From Darksidea phi (lineage: Eukaryota > Ascomycota > Dothideomycetes > Pleosporales > Lentitheciaceae), in assembly GCA_030770425.1 (NCBI GenBank), contig JASJFT010000137.1, positions 2,367 to 66,366 of the forward strand: a DNA stretch of 64,000 nucleotides. The letters are read 5' to 3'. The notes beneath the pieces were generated by a model. That model worked only from the letters and a program-made list of their open reading frames with translations, was not told the origin of the DNA and did not search any database. The translations under genes were made by a program, and so were the position numbers. This document shows, piece by piece, positions 43,701 through 56,926 of this stretch (position 1 is its first letter; each line of letters begins with the position of its first letter).

Positions 43701-46700
43701 AGGCAGAAGTGGAGAATAGTTTACAAGAGGCCAAAGATATCAAGGAGGAACGAGATATCCGTATCAAGGCTGCTGCTGCCGGAGCTCTCATCTCTCTGAG
43801 CAGCCCGCCCAAGAAGCCATCATTACCGATCAAGGCCATGATGGACAGCGTCAAAAGAGAGGAGAACATCGAGCTACAGAAGCGATCCGCTGCGGCTGTG
43901 GCTGGCTATGTCGTCCACCTCGTGAACACCAACCGAACTGGTGTTGTCAATAAAGTCGTCGGCAACCTCGTAAAGTTTTACTGCATGGAAACAGCCGAAA
44001 CCCCAGAGTTCCATGGTCATGCCAATGTCGAGACCGGAATCCTTACCCTGAAGAAGGATGAGGATATTCGAGACCATCCAGATGCTGTCAAATTCGCCGA
44101 GGAGTCAAAGGCTGCACGTATCACTAAACGCGGTGCCCGCGAGGGTCTCGACCAAATCGTCCAGAAATTTGGAGCCCAGGTGTTCGAGAAGGTACCCATT
44201 CTACAAAATTTGATCGAGTCGCCTATCCGGCAGGCCTTCACAGACGACACCTTGCCTCCAGAGATAGCGGTTGCGGACGGTATCTTCGGGCAAGAGGTTG
44301 TAGATGGCCTTTCAACACTGCGAGCGTTGGTAGGAAGTCTGCACCCCGAGGTCCGTCCTTTTGTCAAGGGCCTCCTCCCTCTTGTTGCGAAGGCACTGCA
44401 ATCGAGGTTGTACGTTCTTCGTTATGCGGCCGCGAAGTGTTTCGCCACAATCTGCAGCGTTATGCCCGTGGATGGCATTACCATGCTTGTTGAGAACGTC
44501 TTACCATCGATCAACAACCCTAGCAACGTGCATGCTCGTCAAGGTGCTATTGAGTGCATCTACCATCTGATCCATGTCATGGAGGACAGTATTCTACCGT
44601 ACGTCATCTTCTTGATCACTCCGGTCCTCGGTAGGATGAGCGATTCAGACAATGATGTTCGTTTGCTCGCTACTACTAGCTTCGCCACACTGGTTAAGCT
44701 CGTGCCGCTTGAAGCTGGTATTCCTGACCCCCCTGGCCTACCTAAAGCATTGCTCGAGGGACGAGAAAAGGAACGAAAGTTTGTGGCTCAGATGCTGGAC
44801 GCTAAAAAGGTCGAGCCTTTCGAGATTCCAGTTGGCATCAAGGCAACTCTTCGCTCGTACCAACAGGATGGCGTCAACTGGCTGGCCTTCCTCAATCGAT
44901 ACAATCTACATGGCATTCTCTGCGACGATATGGGTCTCGGGAAAACCCTACAGACGCTTTGCATGGTTGCAAGTGATCATCACATGCGCGCAGAAGAGTA
45001 TGCGAAGACGCAAGACCCCAACTGTCGACGTATGCCGTCACTCATCGTGTGTCCGCCTACCCTGTCCGGCCATTGGCAACAAGAGATCAAACAGTATGCC
45101 CCATTCCTCTCGTGTGTAGCGTACGTTGGCTCGCCGCCAATACGCAGTCAGTACAGGGCCCAGCTCGACAAGGTCGATATCGTCATCACGTCGTATGATA
45201 TCTGTCGCAACGATAACGATGTTTTAAAGCCTTTCAGCTGGAACTATGTTGTGCTTGACGAAGGTCATCTGATCAAGAACTCCAAGTCGAAGACGAGCCA
45301 GGCAGTCAAGAACTTCCAGTCAAACCATCGGCTCATTCTCTCTGGTACGCCCATCCAAAACAACGTGCTCGAACTGTGGTCGCTTTTCGACTTCCTCATG
45401 CCTGGTTTCCTTGGCTCGGAGAAGGTATTTCAGGAGCGCTTTGCCAAGCCTATTGCGGCCTCACGCTTCGCCAAATCATCCTCCAAGGAACAGGAGCGCG
45501 GTGCCCTTGCTATCGAAGCTCTACACAAACAAGTACTGCCTTTCCTCCTCCGGCGTCTCAAAGAAGAGGTACTCGACGACCTCCCACCAAAGATCATTCA
45601 GAACTATTACTGTGATTTGTCCGACCTGCAGCGCAAGTTGTTCGAAGACTTCACCAAGAAAGAGGGCAAAGAGATCCAGAATAAGGCAGGAAACGCAGAT
45701 CGCGACAGCAAGCAACACATATTCCAAGCACTTCAGTATATGAAGAAGCTCTGCAATTCGCCCGCCCTTGTCATCAAGCCGACGCACAAGCAATATGATG
45801 CTACCCAAGGTTACCTTAAGAAGAACAACACGTCACTTGAGGACATTGCCCACGCACCCAAACTCAGCGCGCTCAAGGACCTCCTCGTAGACTGCGGTAT
45901 TGGTAGTGCGGATGTCAATCGCGATAAAAGCGGGTCTACGAACAGCGATCTTCCGGAAGCCGTCTCACAACATCGTGCCCTCATCTTCTGCCAAATGAAG
46001 GAAATGCTCGACATGGTGCAAAGTGAAGTCTTCCAGAAACTTCTTCCCAGCGTTCAGTTCATGCGTCTTGACGGCGGTGTCGATGCCACGAAGCGTCAGG
46101 ATATCGTAAACAAGTTCAACTCAGACCCATCGTACGATGTGCTACTGCTCACGACATCTGTGGGTGGTTTGGGCTTGAACTTGACGGGTGCCGATACCGT
46201 CATCTTCGTAGAGCATGATTGGAATCCGCAAAAAGACATTCAGGCTATGGACCGGGCTCATCGTATCGGTCAGAAGAAGGTGGTCAACGTTTACCGCATC
46301 GTCACACGCGGTACTTTGGAGGAGAAGATCCTAAGGTAAAATACCCCTCCTTTCATCTTTATCCCATTTTATGTTCATCCTCAAAGAACACTCGTACTAA
46401 TTTTTCCCCAGTCTTCAGCGCTTCAAGATCGACGTCGCGTCCACTGTCGTCAACCAGCAGAACGCAGGCCTCGGCTCTATGCAAACAGATCAAATCCTCG
46501 ACCTCTTCAATGTGTCCGCCGATTCCGCGGATCCCGCTGCACTACCTCCGCCACCTACTGCAGCGAATGGCGAGTCTGGGACAGGAATCAGTGAGAATGA
46601 TGCGGTTGACGCGGAGGGTAATCTGAGAGAAAAAGGAAAGAAAGGCTTCCTCGACGAATTGGGCGACTTATGGGACGAGAATCAGTACAATGAAGAATTT

Positions 46701-46736
46701 GATTTGGAGGGCTTCCTAGGGAAGATGAAGGGCTGA
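40747..46736 (+). CDS. MOT1: TBP-associated Swi2/Snf2 ATPase MOT1 (BTAF1)
   Basis: Exons 40747-40751 (only ATGAG), 40804-40830, 40906-46335 and 46412-46736, giving 1928 residues (yeast Mot1 is 1867). Joining the tiny exons gives the family N-terminus MSGTRLDRLVTLLETGSTPL. HEAT-repeat helices follow (SRSWDTRVAAAKAVGGIVAN; FDHAWEVRHGAAMGLREILR) and wrap TBP. The C-terminal ATPase has CDDMGLGKTLQT (Walker A, about residue 1350), DEGH near 1462 (the Mot1-type variant of DEAH), SGTPIQNN, LTTSVGGLGLNLTGAD and MDRAHRIGQKK. Mot1 uses ATP to strip TBP from DNA. The last intron (46336-46411) has GTAAAA and CCCCAG. The tail ends DENQYNEEFDLEGFLGKMKG, the usual terminus. Confidence 0.97.
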
Positions 46737-48161
46737 GGCAAGACTGGTCCCTATTCGCAAACAGCACATTGGAATGCGGCATCTCTACTACTCGGCTTCT
46801 ACATGAAAAGGCGTTATTTTTGGTCTATGCGGTGTTGCTTTCGCAACATGGTGGCGTTCATCGGCGCATAGACTACTTGACAGGCTGGCTTGGCTGATTT
46901 GGTTCTCTTTGCCTGCTTAGACCAGGTCCGGTCGTGCATTTACAACGGTTGGACCCTGTGATGGCATTTGTTTTAGCATGGCGCTGGAGGGCCTATTTCT
47001 ACTCTTCGGATTTGTGAGGGGTGCATGGTTTAGTGCAGTCTGCATTAGGTAGATCGATTCAACCGGGCTCACAATGGCCAAGATTGCGGTCACAATCGAG
47101 AATTTAATTTACAATGACTTCATTGTCGCTGCTAAGTTTTGCGTGGTTGCTCTCGTTCGGTGGTAGCCATCACCGCTGCATCCCTATCACGATACATGTC
47201 TTCCGGGGGTCTCCACCCGCAAACAAACCAATTGACCACCCTACCCCCTTCTCCATATATTATGTATGCTGTGACATACGAAGCTTTTCGACCTCATCTC
47301 ACAAGAGCTACCCGCTTACGGTTTTGCGTACTCGGCAGCCTTCTCCGAGGTATGCGTTCATCAAGCTAGCGAGTGCAATGGTCCAGCAACTTCCTATTTC
47401 GCAGTGACATGATACCCCTACGTGGTCCCCAGCTCAAAGATATAGCTGCTCGTTCCAGCATTTATCTGACACATTGATATACTCGATGTAGAGATCGTTA
47501 GATTACGGGAAGTAGCCAACGGAAGCTGCACTACGCCTAGGGTGTAGATTAGTATCTATGAAAATATTAAAGCGTCTTCGCCGCCCCCCCCCACCCTCCG
47601 CCAAACAGAAGAAATAGCGACTAATCTAAACTGACAACAGCGGCTAGAGACTCCTCTCCATCCCGGACGCCTTGCACTCTATGGCATTTGTTGACTGTAC
47701 TAAAGGAAGAAATTCCTCGTGTCAGAATTCACAAAGACTTGCGCAGCGGCTAACAATAAGTATGGGTCCAGACGTGTCCTTTCTAGTTGGTGAACGGAAC
47801 ACGATAATATTCGTCCTGCTCTTTCCTCCATACGTATCGCTCAGTCTCTCGTCAAACGCAGTCCTTTGGGATTTGGAAGCACCAATTGGCTCAGCTTCAC
47901 TGTGCTTTTGTAGGTCGCCGTCATGATCGAGAAAGGGTTGTTAAAACTGTCTTGCACTTGCTATCTATCAGGCGCTGCTCTGTGCCTATTGTACTGGATT
48001 CTTCCTTGGTTATTTATAGACAATTGCTTGGTACTGAACATAGGAGACACCTTTTTTTTTTAAGTAACTAGCTCGCCAGCCTGTTTGGGAGTGAGAGATC
48101 TTTGCATTCTCTGGCACCAGCATCTCAACACCACTAGGCTATCTCTCTCATGCAACCACTC
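46737..48161. other. long intergenic region between convergent genes
   Basis: About 1.4 kb between the 3' ends of MOT1 and TPT1. It contains a C-run (about 47582-47593) and a T10 tract near 48052. Only domain-free frames below 100 codons are seen, and no RNA gene. Confidence 0.5.
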
Positions 48162-49227
48162 TCAAACCCCGGCCAGTAAGTCCGCGGAGTCATCATTGAC
48201 TGCCGCCTTCCCACCCTTTCCACCGCTTCTCCTTCCTCGTCTACCCTTCTTCCCTTCGCCTCGCATACCAACCTCTCTCTCCCACTCCTCAGCATCAACA
48301 ACCACGCCCTCCGGTAAGACACCTTCACTCATAAGCACACCCCCGCCATGCTTCCTACTCTCTACCCTTTTGAAGAACTTGTAGGGCAAAAGTCCATTCT
48401 CATTGCCTTCAGTAAGAATAACGCCATTTTCGCTGGCAAAGAACTTGATACCCGCTTCCAACGCGGCGTGAATGTCGATGTAAATTAGGATTGTGGAGGA
48501 TTTGCGCATACCTGAAATGACAGGCGGCGCCTCTTTCTCTTCCCTCCCTGTAACTCCGATCCCGGACGTATCTTGAATACTAAAGCCGGCGGGGAGTCCG
48601 GAGGCAAAGTGCATGTGATTCCTCCCCATCCTCCTCAAGCCGCCGCTCTTCAAGATTAGTTTCCAGGCCGATTCGTCGGTGCCATGTACCACCATCTCGG
48701 GTACATTGTCGGCTTCCGTAGTGATTGGGGTCAGTAGGCCGTCGGTATCGACTTTTATAGAGTGGCCTTGGTTCGCACGAATGAGATAGTCGGATGGGTC
48801 GCATGATTCAAGGGTCGGTTGAAGGGGACCTGATTCGAGAGTCTCATGCGGTAGTGAAGCATTCTCTGGCGGCTTATCGAGTGACGATATGTGAATCATA
48901 GAGAAGCGTTGTTTGTCGTTATTCGTGACAACTTCCCGGAGTTCAGCGAACGTGATGTTCAGAGATTTCAGCGCACGTGTGTTCAACTGCGTCCCGTCAG
49001 GTGTCCAATCAACTTTTTTAACCAACAAGCGTTGTACTCACGGCATCACCAACCCCCACATACCCCCCCTTCCCCAACTTCAACCCCTCTTGCTGCGCCC
49101 CATGCCTAAGCAGCCAACTCAATTTTCGGGAAACCTGCTGCTCCCTCGGCGCATCTCTCGGATTTCTTCCACCCCTCCCACCTCTCCCACCACGTCCGCC
49201 TACCATATTTCTCACAGCCCTATGCAC
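48162..49227 (-). CDS. TPT1: tRNA 2'-phosphotransferase
   Basis: Exons 49227-49042 and 48986-48162, giving 336 residues. The start may instead be 49206 (MVGGRGGRGG). The 55-bp intron (GTGAGT...ACGCAG) joins GYVGVGDA to LNTRALKSLNITFAEL. KptA/Tpt1 signatures follow in order: SRKLSWLLRHGA with the catalytic Arg-His, NNDKQRFSM, YLIRANQGHSIKVD, VVHGTDESAWKLI, GLRRMGRNHMHFASG and ENGVILTEG. The enzyme removes the splice-junction 2'-phosphate from ligated tRNA with NAD+, the last step of fungal tRNA splicing. Oddities: an insertion of about 25 residues before YLIRA and a basic, Gly-rich N-terminus and Lys/Arg-rich C-terminus that could aid RNA binding or nuclear import. Confidence 0.95.
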
Positions 49228-50370
49228 AAAGTCTTTTGGAGGAATTTCGGGAATGGGAGGTCAACTGTGACCTTTTGATCTGCTCTGTGTGAATTCTTTG
49301 AGGAAATAGGATCAGTGGGCGAGATTTCGGTGCTCGTCCGTGGCAAGGGTAAAAAAGCTTGGGTGTAGTTGTGGCAGGTTTGTGCGGATGCGAGCCACAG
49401 GCCACAAGAATGGTGCGCCACTTCCCCATCTGTGCTTGTGGCGTCCGATCAGCGAACAGCCACCGGCGGCCGTCGTTACTAGCCACACTACTACACGCTC
49501 TGCAAACAAGGTTCACTTGCTAGTTCGGGACTTCGGAAATATGGTCTTCTAAAACCACTTTTCATCAACTGTTCTGCCGTACATGGGGCATTATAATAGA
49601 TGTGACAGGATTCTTTTCCTTTTATCATTGTAGCTTTATTATATCATAAATACGCAGCGGAGATACCTCCATCATCGGTACTTAGATTCTCCCCTGAGCC
49701 CGCACCACGCATCCAACCTCTCCAGCGATATCCATATTACCACATTGAACTCCGCTTTTGGCTCTCGCCATATATATCCTTCTTTCCATTTGAAAGCGTA
49801 CATACATAATCACAAAAACACCACCGCGACACCCCGAGATTTTGGTAGCAGATCAAAACCATATCGCGGTCGCATGAAACATATCATCGCGTCAATTCAT
49901 TATGGCCCCACCACGTCTATGCAATTCCGCCCAGAAAAGAACTCCAACAAACCAAGAATGGGTATCCTGAATGAAAGAACAAGAGACCTAACGAGAGATA
50001 CTGCCCTCGCTGCCTCAAGGACCAGCCTGGTGTATTACGACGTTGTACAAGACTGTCGTCCTTCCTATGGTCCAAGAAAACTATAACGCGTCCTTGTATA
50101 TCGAAGTCGCCCGGGGTACTTATCAAATTCGGTATGTGTACGTGTGCGTGCGGGTTGAAGTGATGCCGTCCCGGGGCGAACGAGCGGACGTGGGCGTAAA
50201 CCCGGTCACAGAAGGCAGATGTTGGCCGCTGAAATAGGGGACATCGGAGTCGTATCCAAGATTCGAGCGTGCTGTAGCGAGCGCACCGTGTCATGATCTC
50301 GCGTGTTGACGACGATTTCTCATCTATACTCATCATTTCGCGGCATTTCCCTATCGTGTCTCTATCTTTC
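49228..50370. other. intergenic region between TPT1 and a transcription factor gene
   Basis: About 1.1 kb: the TPT1 promoter side and the 3' side of the transcription factor gene. AT-rich at 49,600-49,850. No gene or RNA is recognised. Confidence 0.5.
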
Positions 50371-53300
50371 TCAGTGCCATCCTCCCATTGAGGGCCCGCT
50401 AGGAATGAAGTTCGGATGACCTCTGTATCCCGTCTCTTGACCACTCAGACCTAGCCCTTGATCTAAACACGGGAATAAAAGTCAGCGAGATTCGTCTAGA
50501 AGTGAGGTGGCTATTATCTTAGACTAGGAAGCGAGGCTTCTTTGTAAACTACGACGTAGTTTATACCTCCGAGTTACGTACCGATAAAAGTCTGCGCCCA
50601 CTCCTCGCCACTGAAGATTTCGTCAAAGTTCAGGCTGGCGCCTTGCTGCAGAGGCATTTGCGGGGCCTGCGAGGTTGGCGGCAGATGGAAGCCTCTTTGC
50701 TGTGCCCCTTGCATAAGATACACGGGCATCGGTCCCTGGAGCTGCACTTCATTGTCCGACCGCCTTGGGCCTATCTGTGTGTTACTCATTCTGAGTGGGC
50801 TATTGATGACCGGAGGATCTGGTTTGATATCTATACCAGCGGCTTGGAGCGCTATTTCGGTCATGGTGGGCGGCTCGTGCTTGAATCCGAAGTTTTGCGC
50901 ATGGCTGTCTTCGAAGGTGGTCATAGGCTGAATTGGGTAAGCCATCGGATCAGTGGACGGGAACATCATTGTAGAAATATCCGATAACGGAACATTGAGA
51001 TTTGTGGGGTTGGTGAATGCGTTCGTTAGCGGCGCAGTTGGGAAGGACTGAGCAGGTCGTGGCCTAGTTGTCGGCCCGGTAGCCATGCTATAATTGCTCA
51101 CGCTACTAGCAGAAATCGAGGTGAGACTGGGAGAAGGTTCGAAGAAGTCGGAGCTCGAGCGCGAAGGCGAGTTCAATGTTGGGTCAACCCGAAGATTTGC
51201 GAGGTGCGCTTGCGACACTGGTGATACGATCTGTGTGTTGTCGGGCGTACTTTCGGGGAAGGTGGAAGCCCGTGGGGGGACTGTCGAAATGAAATCGGAG
51301 TCCTGCTTTAATATGTTCGGACGGCTGCGGAGGGACAGTGATGAGCTTCCATGCCGACGCTTCTTGCTTTCTAGAACATCGCTGCCGCCTTTGACAGAGT
51401 CCGGCAGTCTTTCGAAGATTGTCTGTATTTCCGTTAGCTATAGTAGCCACAAGAAGAGCTCGTGGTGCTACCTTTAGAGTCTCCGAGCACCTATCCGCCG
51501 CCAAGCTTCTCTTTGCGAAGTACTCCAATAACTTCTTGCCTTCTACCGCATCGCGAAACAGCTCGAAGCTTGTGGGGCTAGCGGGGTTCTCCAGAATAAA
51601 ATAGAGAATTGACATGATAGCGAAGAACGTAGTGTACATCGAGAACCAATATGCACCTACGAGAAGACCTCGGTTCTTCATCTCAGCGGTGACATGAATG
51701 ATGTTGCGCGAGACGCTAATGCATGCCGAGGCGCAGGCGAAGGCTCGCTGGTCTACGGCTGGCTGGTTTTGATTTGGCGGAGCAACGTAGTGTAGAAATG
51801 GCCTGTAAAGGAGCAATTGGGCGTGAGCAAAACTCATCCGCAGGAGTTGTTGTACTCTGCCGCCACAGTCAGCGAAGGAAGACAAACGCGTAAAATATAA
51901 CTTACCTAATGATGATCGGTGGGGCTCCTCCGCCTGGCTTAAGCGCCATAGGTAATTCATCAAGCCACCGTTGCAAACTCTGTTCAATTTCGCGAATCTT
52001 CGAGTAACTCACCGAATATGTCACTGAATACTTACCACCCGACTTGGTTCCCTTGCTGGGATAGACGTTCTTGCAGATGTTGCTGAGAATCTGAACGATC
52101 TTGGTATGAGCATTGCTGGCGGCCATGACGGAGATCGTCCCCTCGGGCATAGACCTGATTTCTGTTTCGGTGATGTACTCATCGTCAACTTCCGTGGGGA
52201 AGTCTTGGTCAATATCATCGTCGTCCAGAAAGTACGGAAGCCCAAGCATTGCCCCAACGTATGTATCCATCCTTCGAATTACCCAGAACAGGCGCTTGCG
52301 AGTCTCGGCTTCGATCGGGCTGAAATTGATGTTGAAGGACCGGTGGAGGCCCATACGTATCGCTGATCGAAGAGCAATCCCGATATAGGCGTAGCAGGTG
52401 GAGAGTTTGGCAGAGCTCTGCAGGAATTGGATCATAAACACGATGGCTTGTAGAGAGCTCAGATCCCGACAATCGGCGATGTCCAGCAGCTGGCGCGATG
52501 CTCGAAAGTACTTATAGCTAGAAGGTATCAGCGCATGAGTGCCAATACCAGGGCATAAGACCTACCCTGCTTCGATGTTTGCCTCGTAACCGGTCTGGTC
52601 GGGGTCCACGTTGCTTTTCGAGAATAGAGTCCCCAACGCCAAAACGGCGTACAATAGTGGCAAGAAGCTGTTCTCAACATTGCTGTAATCCTCCGGTGCC
52701 GTCTCGTATATTCGCTCAAAGGATTTGTAGAACGAGGGTAGATGGACTACGCGTAGCAACGCACCAGCATCAATCAGGGCGTTGTCGCAGAGCTGTTGCG
52801 CTTCTCCCCTGGGCGGTAGATCAGTACCGGCTGCCTGTATGGTCGACGAATCTGCAGGCGATGGATGCGCCGAGCTCGGTGAATCGAGCACTTGGGAATG
52901 AGGTCGGTATTTGAAAGGAGACTTGTTGCCGATGATATGTCCAAAGTCCTGTTGAATTCTCCTCATAAAGCTCCACCCCGAAGAATGGCCATGGTAATCC
53001 CAATTTCCATCCTCATCCAGATCTAGCTGCCCTGTCGCTGTTACCATTGACTCTAGATGGGAGTCAGATGCGTCTGCTCTGGCTGCATCTTCATGATGTT
53101 GGGCGATGTGCGCGCTAAGCTGTACCTGTTGTTGACTCGGGACCCCAGTTGATAACGGAGGAAGCACTCCGTTTTGGAGATGTGCATCGATGCTGGAGTC
53201 ATTGAGATCAAACGTTGGAGACATCAAAGAGAAAAGTGCTTTAGCCCGCTTTAACTGGGTCTCGAGGGCTTCAACGTACTGAGGCGTAGCCGTTCGTCTT

Positions 53301-53698
53301 CTGTTTGAAGGTTGATCGTAAGTACATTCTGCGATTTGTTATTATGGCGATGGCGCATGATGTAGATGTGGCGCAAAAAACTTACCATAACTATACACAG
53401 TACAGTGTGTGCACGGCTGCTTGCCGTCACACTTGATCTTCTTCCTTCTGCACTCATCGCTGCGCCTCGTTAAACGCCACACATGGACTCGACGGGAATC
53501 AGGGACATACCATGCGCGCGTTACTCTCCTCCGCTTCTGCACGGGCAGCGTAACGGGCTTCGATGGTTGATCATCGGTGTCGTCGCTGATTGGTGACTGT
53601 TGGTCTACTGCGTTGGGCGTGTCTTCGAGCTGCGGAGCACCACTGTGAGTGGAGTCGCCGGTATGGACATCGATGACCGGGGAATGAGGAGCATCCAT
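50371..53698 (-). CDS. Zn2Cys6 fungal transcription factor
   Basis: Seven exons: 53698-53511, 53459-53386, 53328-52566, 52517-51906, 51856-51472, 51422-50582 and 50462-50371, giving 984 residues; every join keeps frame. The zinc cluster at 63-89 is complete (Cys 63, 66, 73, 79, 82, 89; ACDECRRKKIKCDGKQPC), preceded by a basic QKRRRVTRA. It is followed by a coiled-coil dimerisation segment (YVEALETQLKRAKAL). The fungal_trans regulatory domain spans about 250-650 (CYAYIGIALRSAIRMGLHRS, RKRLFWVIRRMDTYVG). The tail is Ser/Pro-rich. Introns are 48-57 bp except the last (119 bp). If that one is not spliced, the protein stops at 50574. An upstream Met at 53743 is possible. The target pathway is unknown; the zinc cluster reminds me of Ctf1B-like regulators. 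Confidence 0.9.
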
Positions 53699-55960
53699 GG
53701 TGTGGCACAGAGGGTGAGCATTGCAGCCTGGGGGCACGCGCAAGCTAAGAAGAATCGGATAACCGTCATCGGGTGTCTTGACTAAGCAGCGGGGAGGGGC
53801 GGTGGAAGCGCAAGGAGTGGATAGCCGCTGGGACGGAATTTAGGTGGATCATGGGCATGGGCGGAACTGAAGTAGCGCCGAGCATTCGAGGTTTGGCATT
53901 TGTTAGGACTCCTCCGCTGAAAGCTGCACCAATGATCTTGGGCGATGATGAAGGAGCAAGATTCGCATTGGCACGCGAGCCCAGAGAACCGGTGTCTCGC
54001 GGAGTGGTGAGGGCTGGTCAAGGCACTCGGCACATCGTCACACTTTACCTGCCCCTCTTTGGCCATTGGCCTGCTTCTCTCTGCGATGACATTTGCGTAG
54101 GAGGGTGCACAAAGGGTTAGCCGCGGCGGGGATAGCATGTAACTGCGCCAATGCCAAGGTCGCCTATCCGCAGCCTGCGTTGTAAGTTGTGGCGTCAGAG
54201 CGCTTTGTCGGGCGTTGCGAGGCGCATGATGCCAATCTGAAAAGAGGGGTTCCCGCAAGAAGCCACCACTGCCACAAGTTCGTTCCAGCACCCAGCACCC
54301 AGCAGCGAGGAGCTTAGGGCCGAGCCAGTGAGGGTGCGGCGGAACGACGTGGTGTGGTGCGCGCTATGGATCAAGGCTGATGCCCCGAATCTCGCGATGA
54401 AAGTGCTTTCTAAAAGGCTCCTTCAGCCGTTTTGTTGCTCCTCGAAAGAGCATCGGTTGCCGTTTGGAGGAGGATCAGCACGGATAAGCGTGCCGGGCTC
54501 GTACCCGATGGCGTATGGCGAGCCTCCCTCATGGTTGCCAAGCTCGCTTCTCGGCTGCCTTCGTCTGACGGTTCCACCCCTCCACCCAAGCCACGAATGC
54601 ACCGCCAATTGTCCCAATGGGCTAATCGACATGAGTTTAGCCGGGCACGTCTGTGCCACTATATGTCCATGAGGCGCGACCGGGGGTCTTGGGTTGAACG
54701 TCCCCGCTACGCCGGAAAAGATGCATGCCTCAGTATCGAGCCCGAGACCGACAAGTAGACGGATAGATGTCCTGTTTCAAAGGCGGAGAAAGGTATAGCC
54801 TTTTGCACACCGAGAGCGTGGTAATCTAGCTGTAATACCACCGGATTTAAACATACGTATGGGGAGCAGCGTACTGAATCGGCAAAGGTGAGTGGTAGAC
54901 ACAAGGTCTCGTTGTGCAAAGGACGCCTTGTACGAAACGCCGAAGTTGTCCGAGAGCACGACTCAGAAGTCCCTGTCTATTCATGACGCCCACTCTTGAC
55001 AGGTCGTTGGGAGAAGAGTCTGCTCCCGGGCTGCTGCTAGCTGCCCGGCAGACAAGCCAGGCTTCTAGCGCCGCCTCCGCTTGGCCTTGTGCCACGAAAT
55101 GGTGCATCTGGTGTTGTGAATAGGCCGCATTACGTATTTGGGCCAGGATACTCCCCACCCTGATAGTTGGAGGGTTCGCGACTGGGAGCCACGCCAAGCA
55201 GGGGCTTGACTGCAGCACCCTTCCTCACCGCCATGTGGCGTCATATGGGTTGCGAACCGTGTCGGGGCTGCCACGGAGAAGATTGGGAGGCGCTCCGAAG
55301 CTTGATCGACAGGTTCGATGGACATAGCAACGAGGCTAGAGAATCCGGTGGTGATGCGAGCATCCTTCGCGAGAGCTGGGCGTCGGCATACCAAGGCTCT
55401 GCGAGTGGGTGAGGATATTAGTGTCGCCTGATGTCTGCAGATGCCCACGTAATAGAGACAAGAGGAGAAAACAAGGACGGGGGTCGTTCATTGCTCTCTT
55501 GGCGTGTACCAGCGTGGTAGCTCTGGCGCAGTGACTGCGCCAATCATTTGCAGCCACACAGCCAGTCGCTATTCTGCTTGCCTGCGCCTGCGCTCATAAG
55601 ATGGATGGAAGCTACAGAGTGTGGTCGGCTCGGTTTGTGGCCGGACTGTGGCAGTGAGAACTGGACCTGCCCGGAAGGATTGGTAGCGAATATAGATGGA
55701 GGCACAGGCAAGTCATACTTCAGTAACAGTGGACTGCTGCTGTGGTCATGGCGTGGCTATTTCTGCAGCGTTGGGAGGGGGGTGGGCCATCAGAGTGAAT
55801 CTTCTCGAGTTCTTCTCAGTGTTTGTGGGCTATGCTACTTCAGGCTCACGTGCTCGGCTAATAAGTCATCCGCCGCCAAGCCCACACAGGTCAACCGACC
55901 TTTCTGCGACTTCAACATCACGCCCCTACTAACACACAGCACCACCCTAAATCGAGCACC
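53699..55960. other. long divergent intergenic region
   Basis: About 2.3 kb between the transcription factor and the divergently transcribed RPL16. Long spacers are common upstream of fungal regulators. The stretch has many short frames on both strands without domains. I see no relic, repeat or RNA gene. Confidence 0.45.
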
Positions 55961-56926
55961 ATGTCGACCTTCGAGCCCGTCATTGTACGTACGCTTCCTT
56001 CATCGAGCACCATCCCCCCGCCGCCGGACATCATTGTGGCTGCGGCGCTGTCGGGTCCCCAAGTCGCTATACAACCCCCGGCATAGAGCCTCTGCTAACA
56101 TGCACCAAGGTCATTGACGGCAAGGGCCACCTGCTCGGTCGCCTGGCCAGCACGGTCGCGAAGCAGCTGCTCAATGGTCAGAAGATTGTAGTCGTGCGCT
56201 GCGAGGCCCTCAACATCTCCGGAGAGTTCTTCCGCGCGAAGCGTACGTTTACCCACGGAGACTGAGCAAGACCGGCAACAGCCAGATACACGCCAGATTT
56301 AGAGATGGAAGGCCATGATTGATCAAAATTGGCTGACGTTTGGCATAGTCAAGTACCAGGCTTTTCTCCGCAAGCAGACCCGTTACAACCCCACCCGCGG
56401 AGGTAAGATCCATCCCCGGCTGTCTCCTCGCTATATGCGCGAAGTGAGAAGCTGAGCATAGCTGATCTGCACTAGGTCCCTTCCACTTCCGCGCCCCGTC
56501 CAAGATGTTCTGGCGAACGGTCCGTGGTATGATTCCGCACAAAACTCCCCGCGGCGCCGCCGCCCTCGAGCGCCTCAAGACCTTTGAGGGCGTCCCCCCA
56601 CCATACGACAAGAAGAAGCGTGTTGTTGTCCCGCAGGCCTTGAGGGTGCTCCGGTTGAAGCCTGGTCGCAAGTACTGCACTGTCGGCCGCCTCGGCCATG
56701 AGTTCGGCTGGAAGTACCAGGACGTTGTTGCTAGGTATGTCACATTTACGCCATTGAGCTCTGCAGTGTATACTGACCCCTGTCTAGGCTCGAGGAGCGG
56801 AGGAAAGTCAACGGCCAGGCGTACTACCAGCGCAAGAAGCAGGCCCAGAAGCAGCTGGCGCAGGCCAAGAAGGACGCAAAGGTGGACGATAAGACTAAGG
56901 AGCAGTTGGCCTCGTACGGCTACTAG
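55961..56926 (+). CDS. RPL16: 60S ribosomal protein L16 / L13A (uL13)
   Basis: Exons 55961-55984, 56110-56242, 56349-56402, 56476-56734 and 56788-56926, giving 202 residues against about 199 in yeast. The spliced protein is classic uL13: [59 protein letters not shown], then [20 protein letters not shown] and [13 protein letters not shown]. The Lys/Gln-rich C-terminal helix ends EQLASYGY. Introns have GTACGT, GTACGT, GTAAGA and GTATGT donors. Five exons with a 24-bp first coding exon is intron-rich for this window. The protein sits on the large-subunit surface; C/T-rich sequence before the start suits a ribosomal-protein promoter. Confidence 0.97.

Noticed and set aside
48134..48384. Plus-strand frame of 99 codons
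   Set aside because: Antisense shadow of the TPT1 C-terminal exon.
55548..56117. 189-codon plus-strand frame
   Set aside because: It overlaps the start and first intron of RPL16 in another frame and shows no domain.
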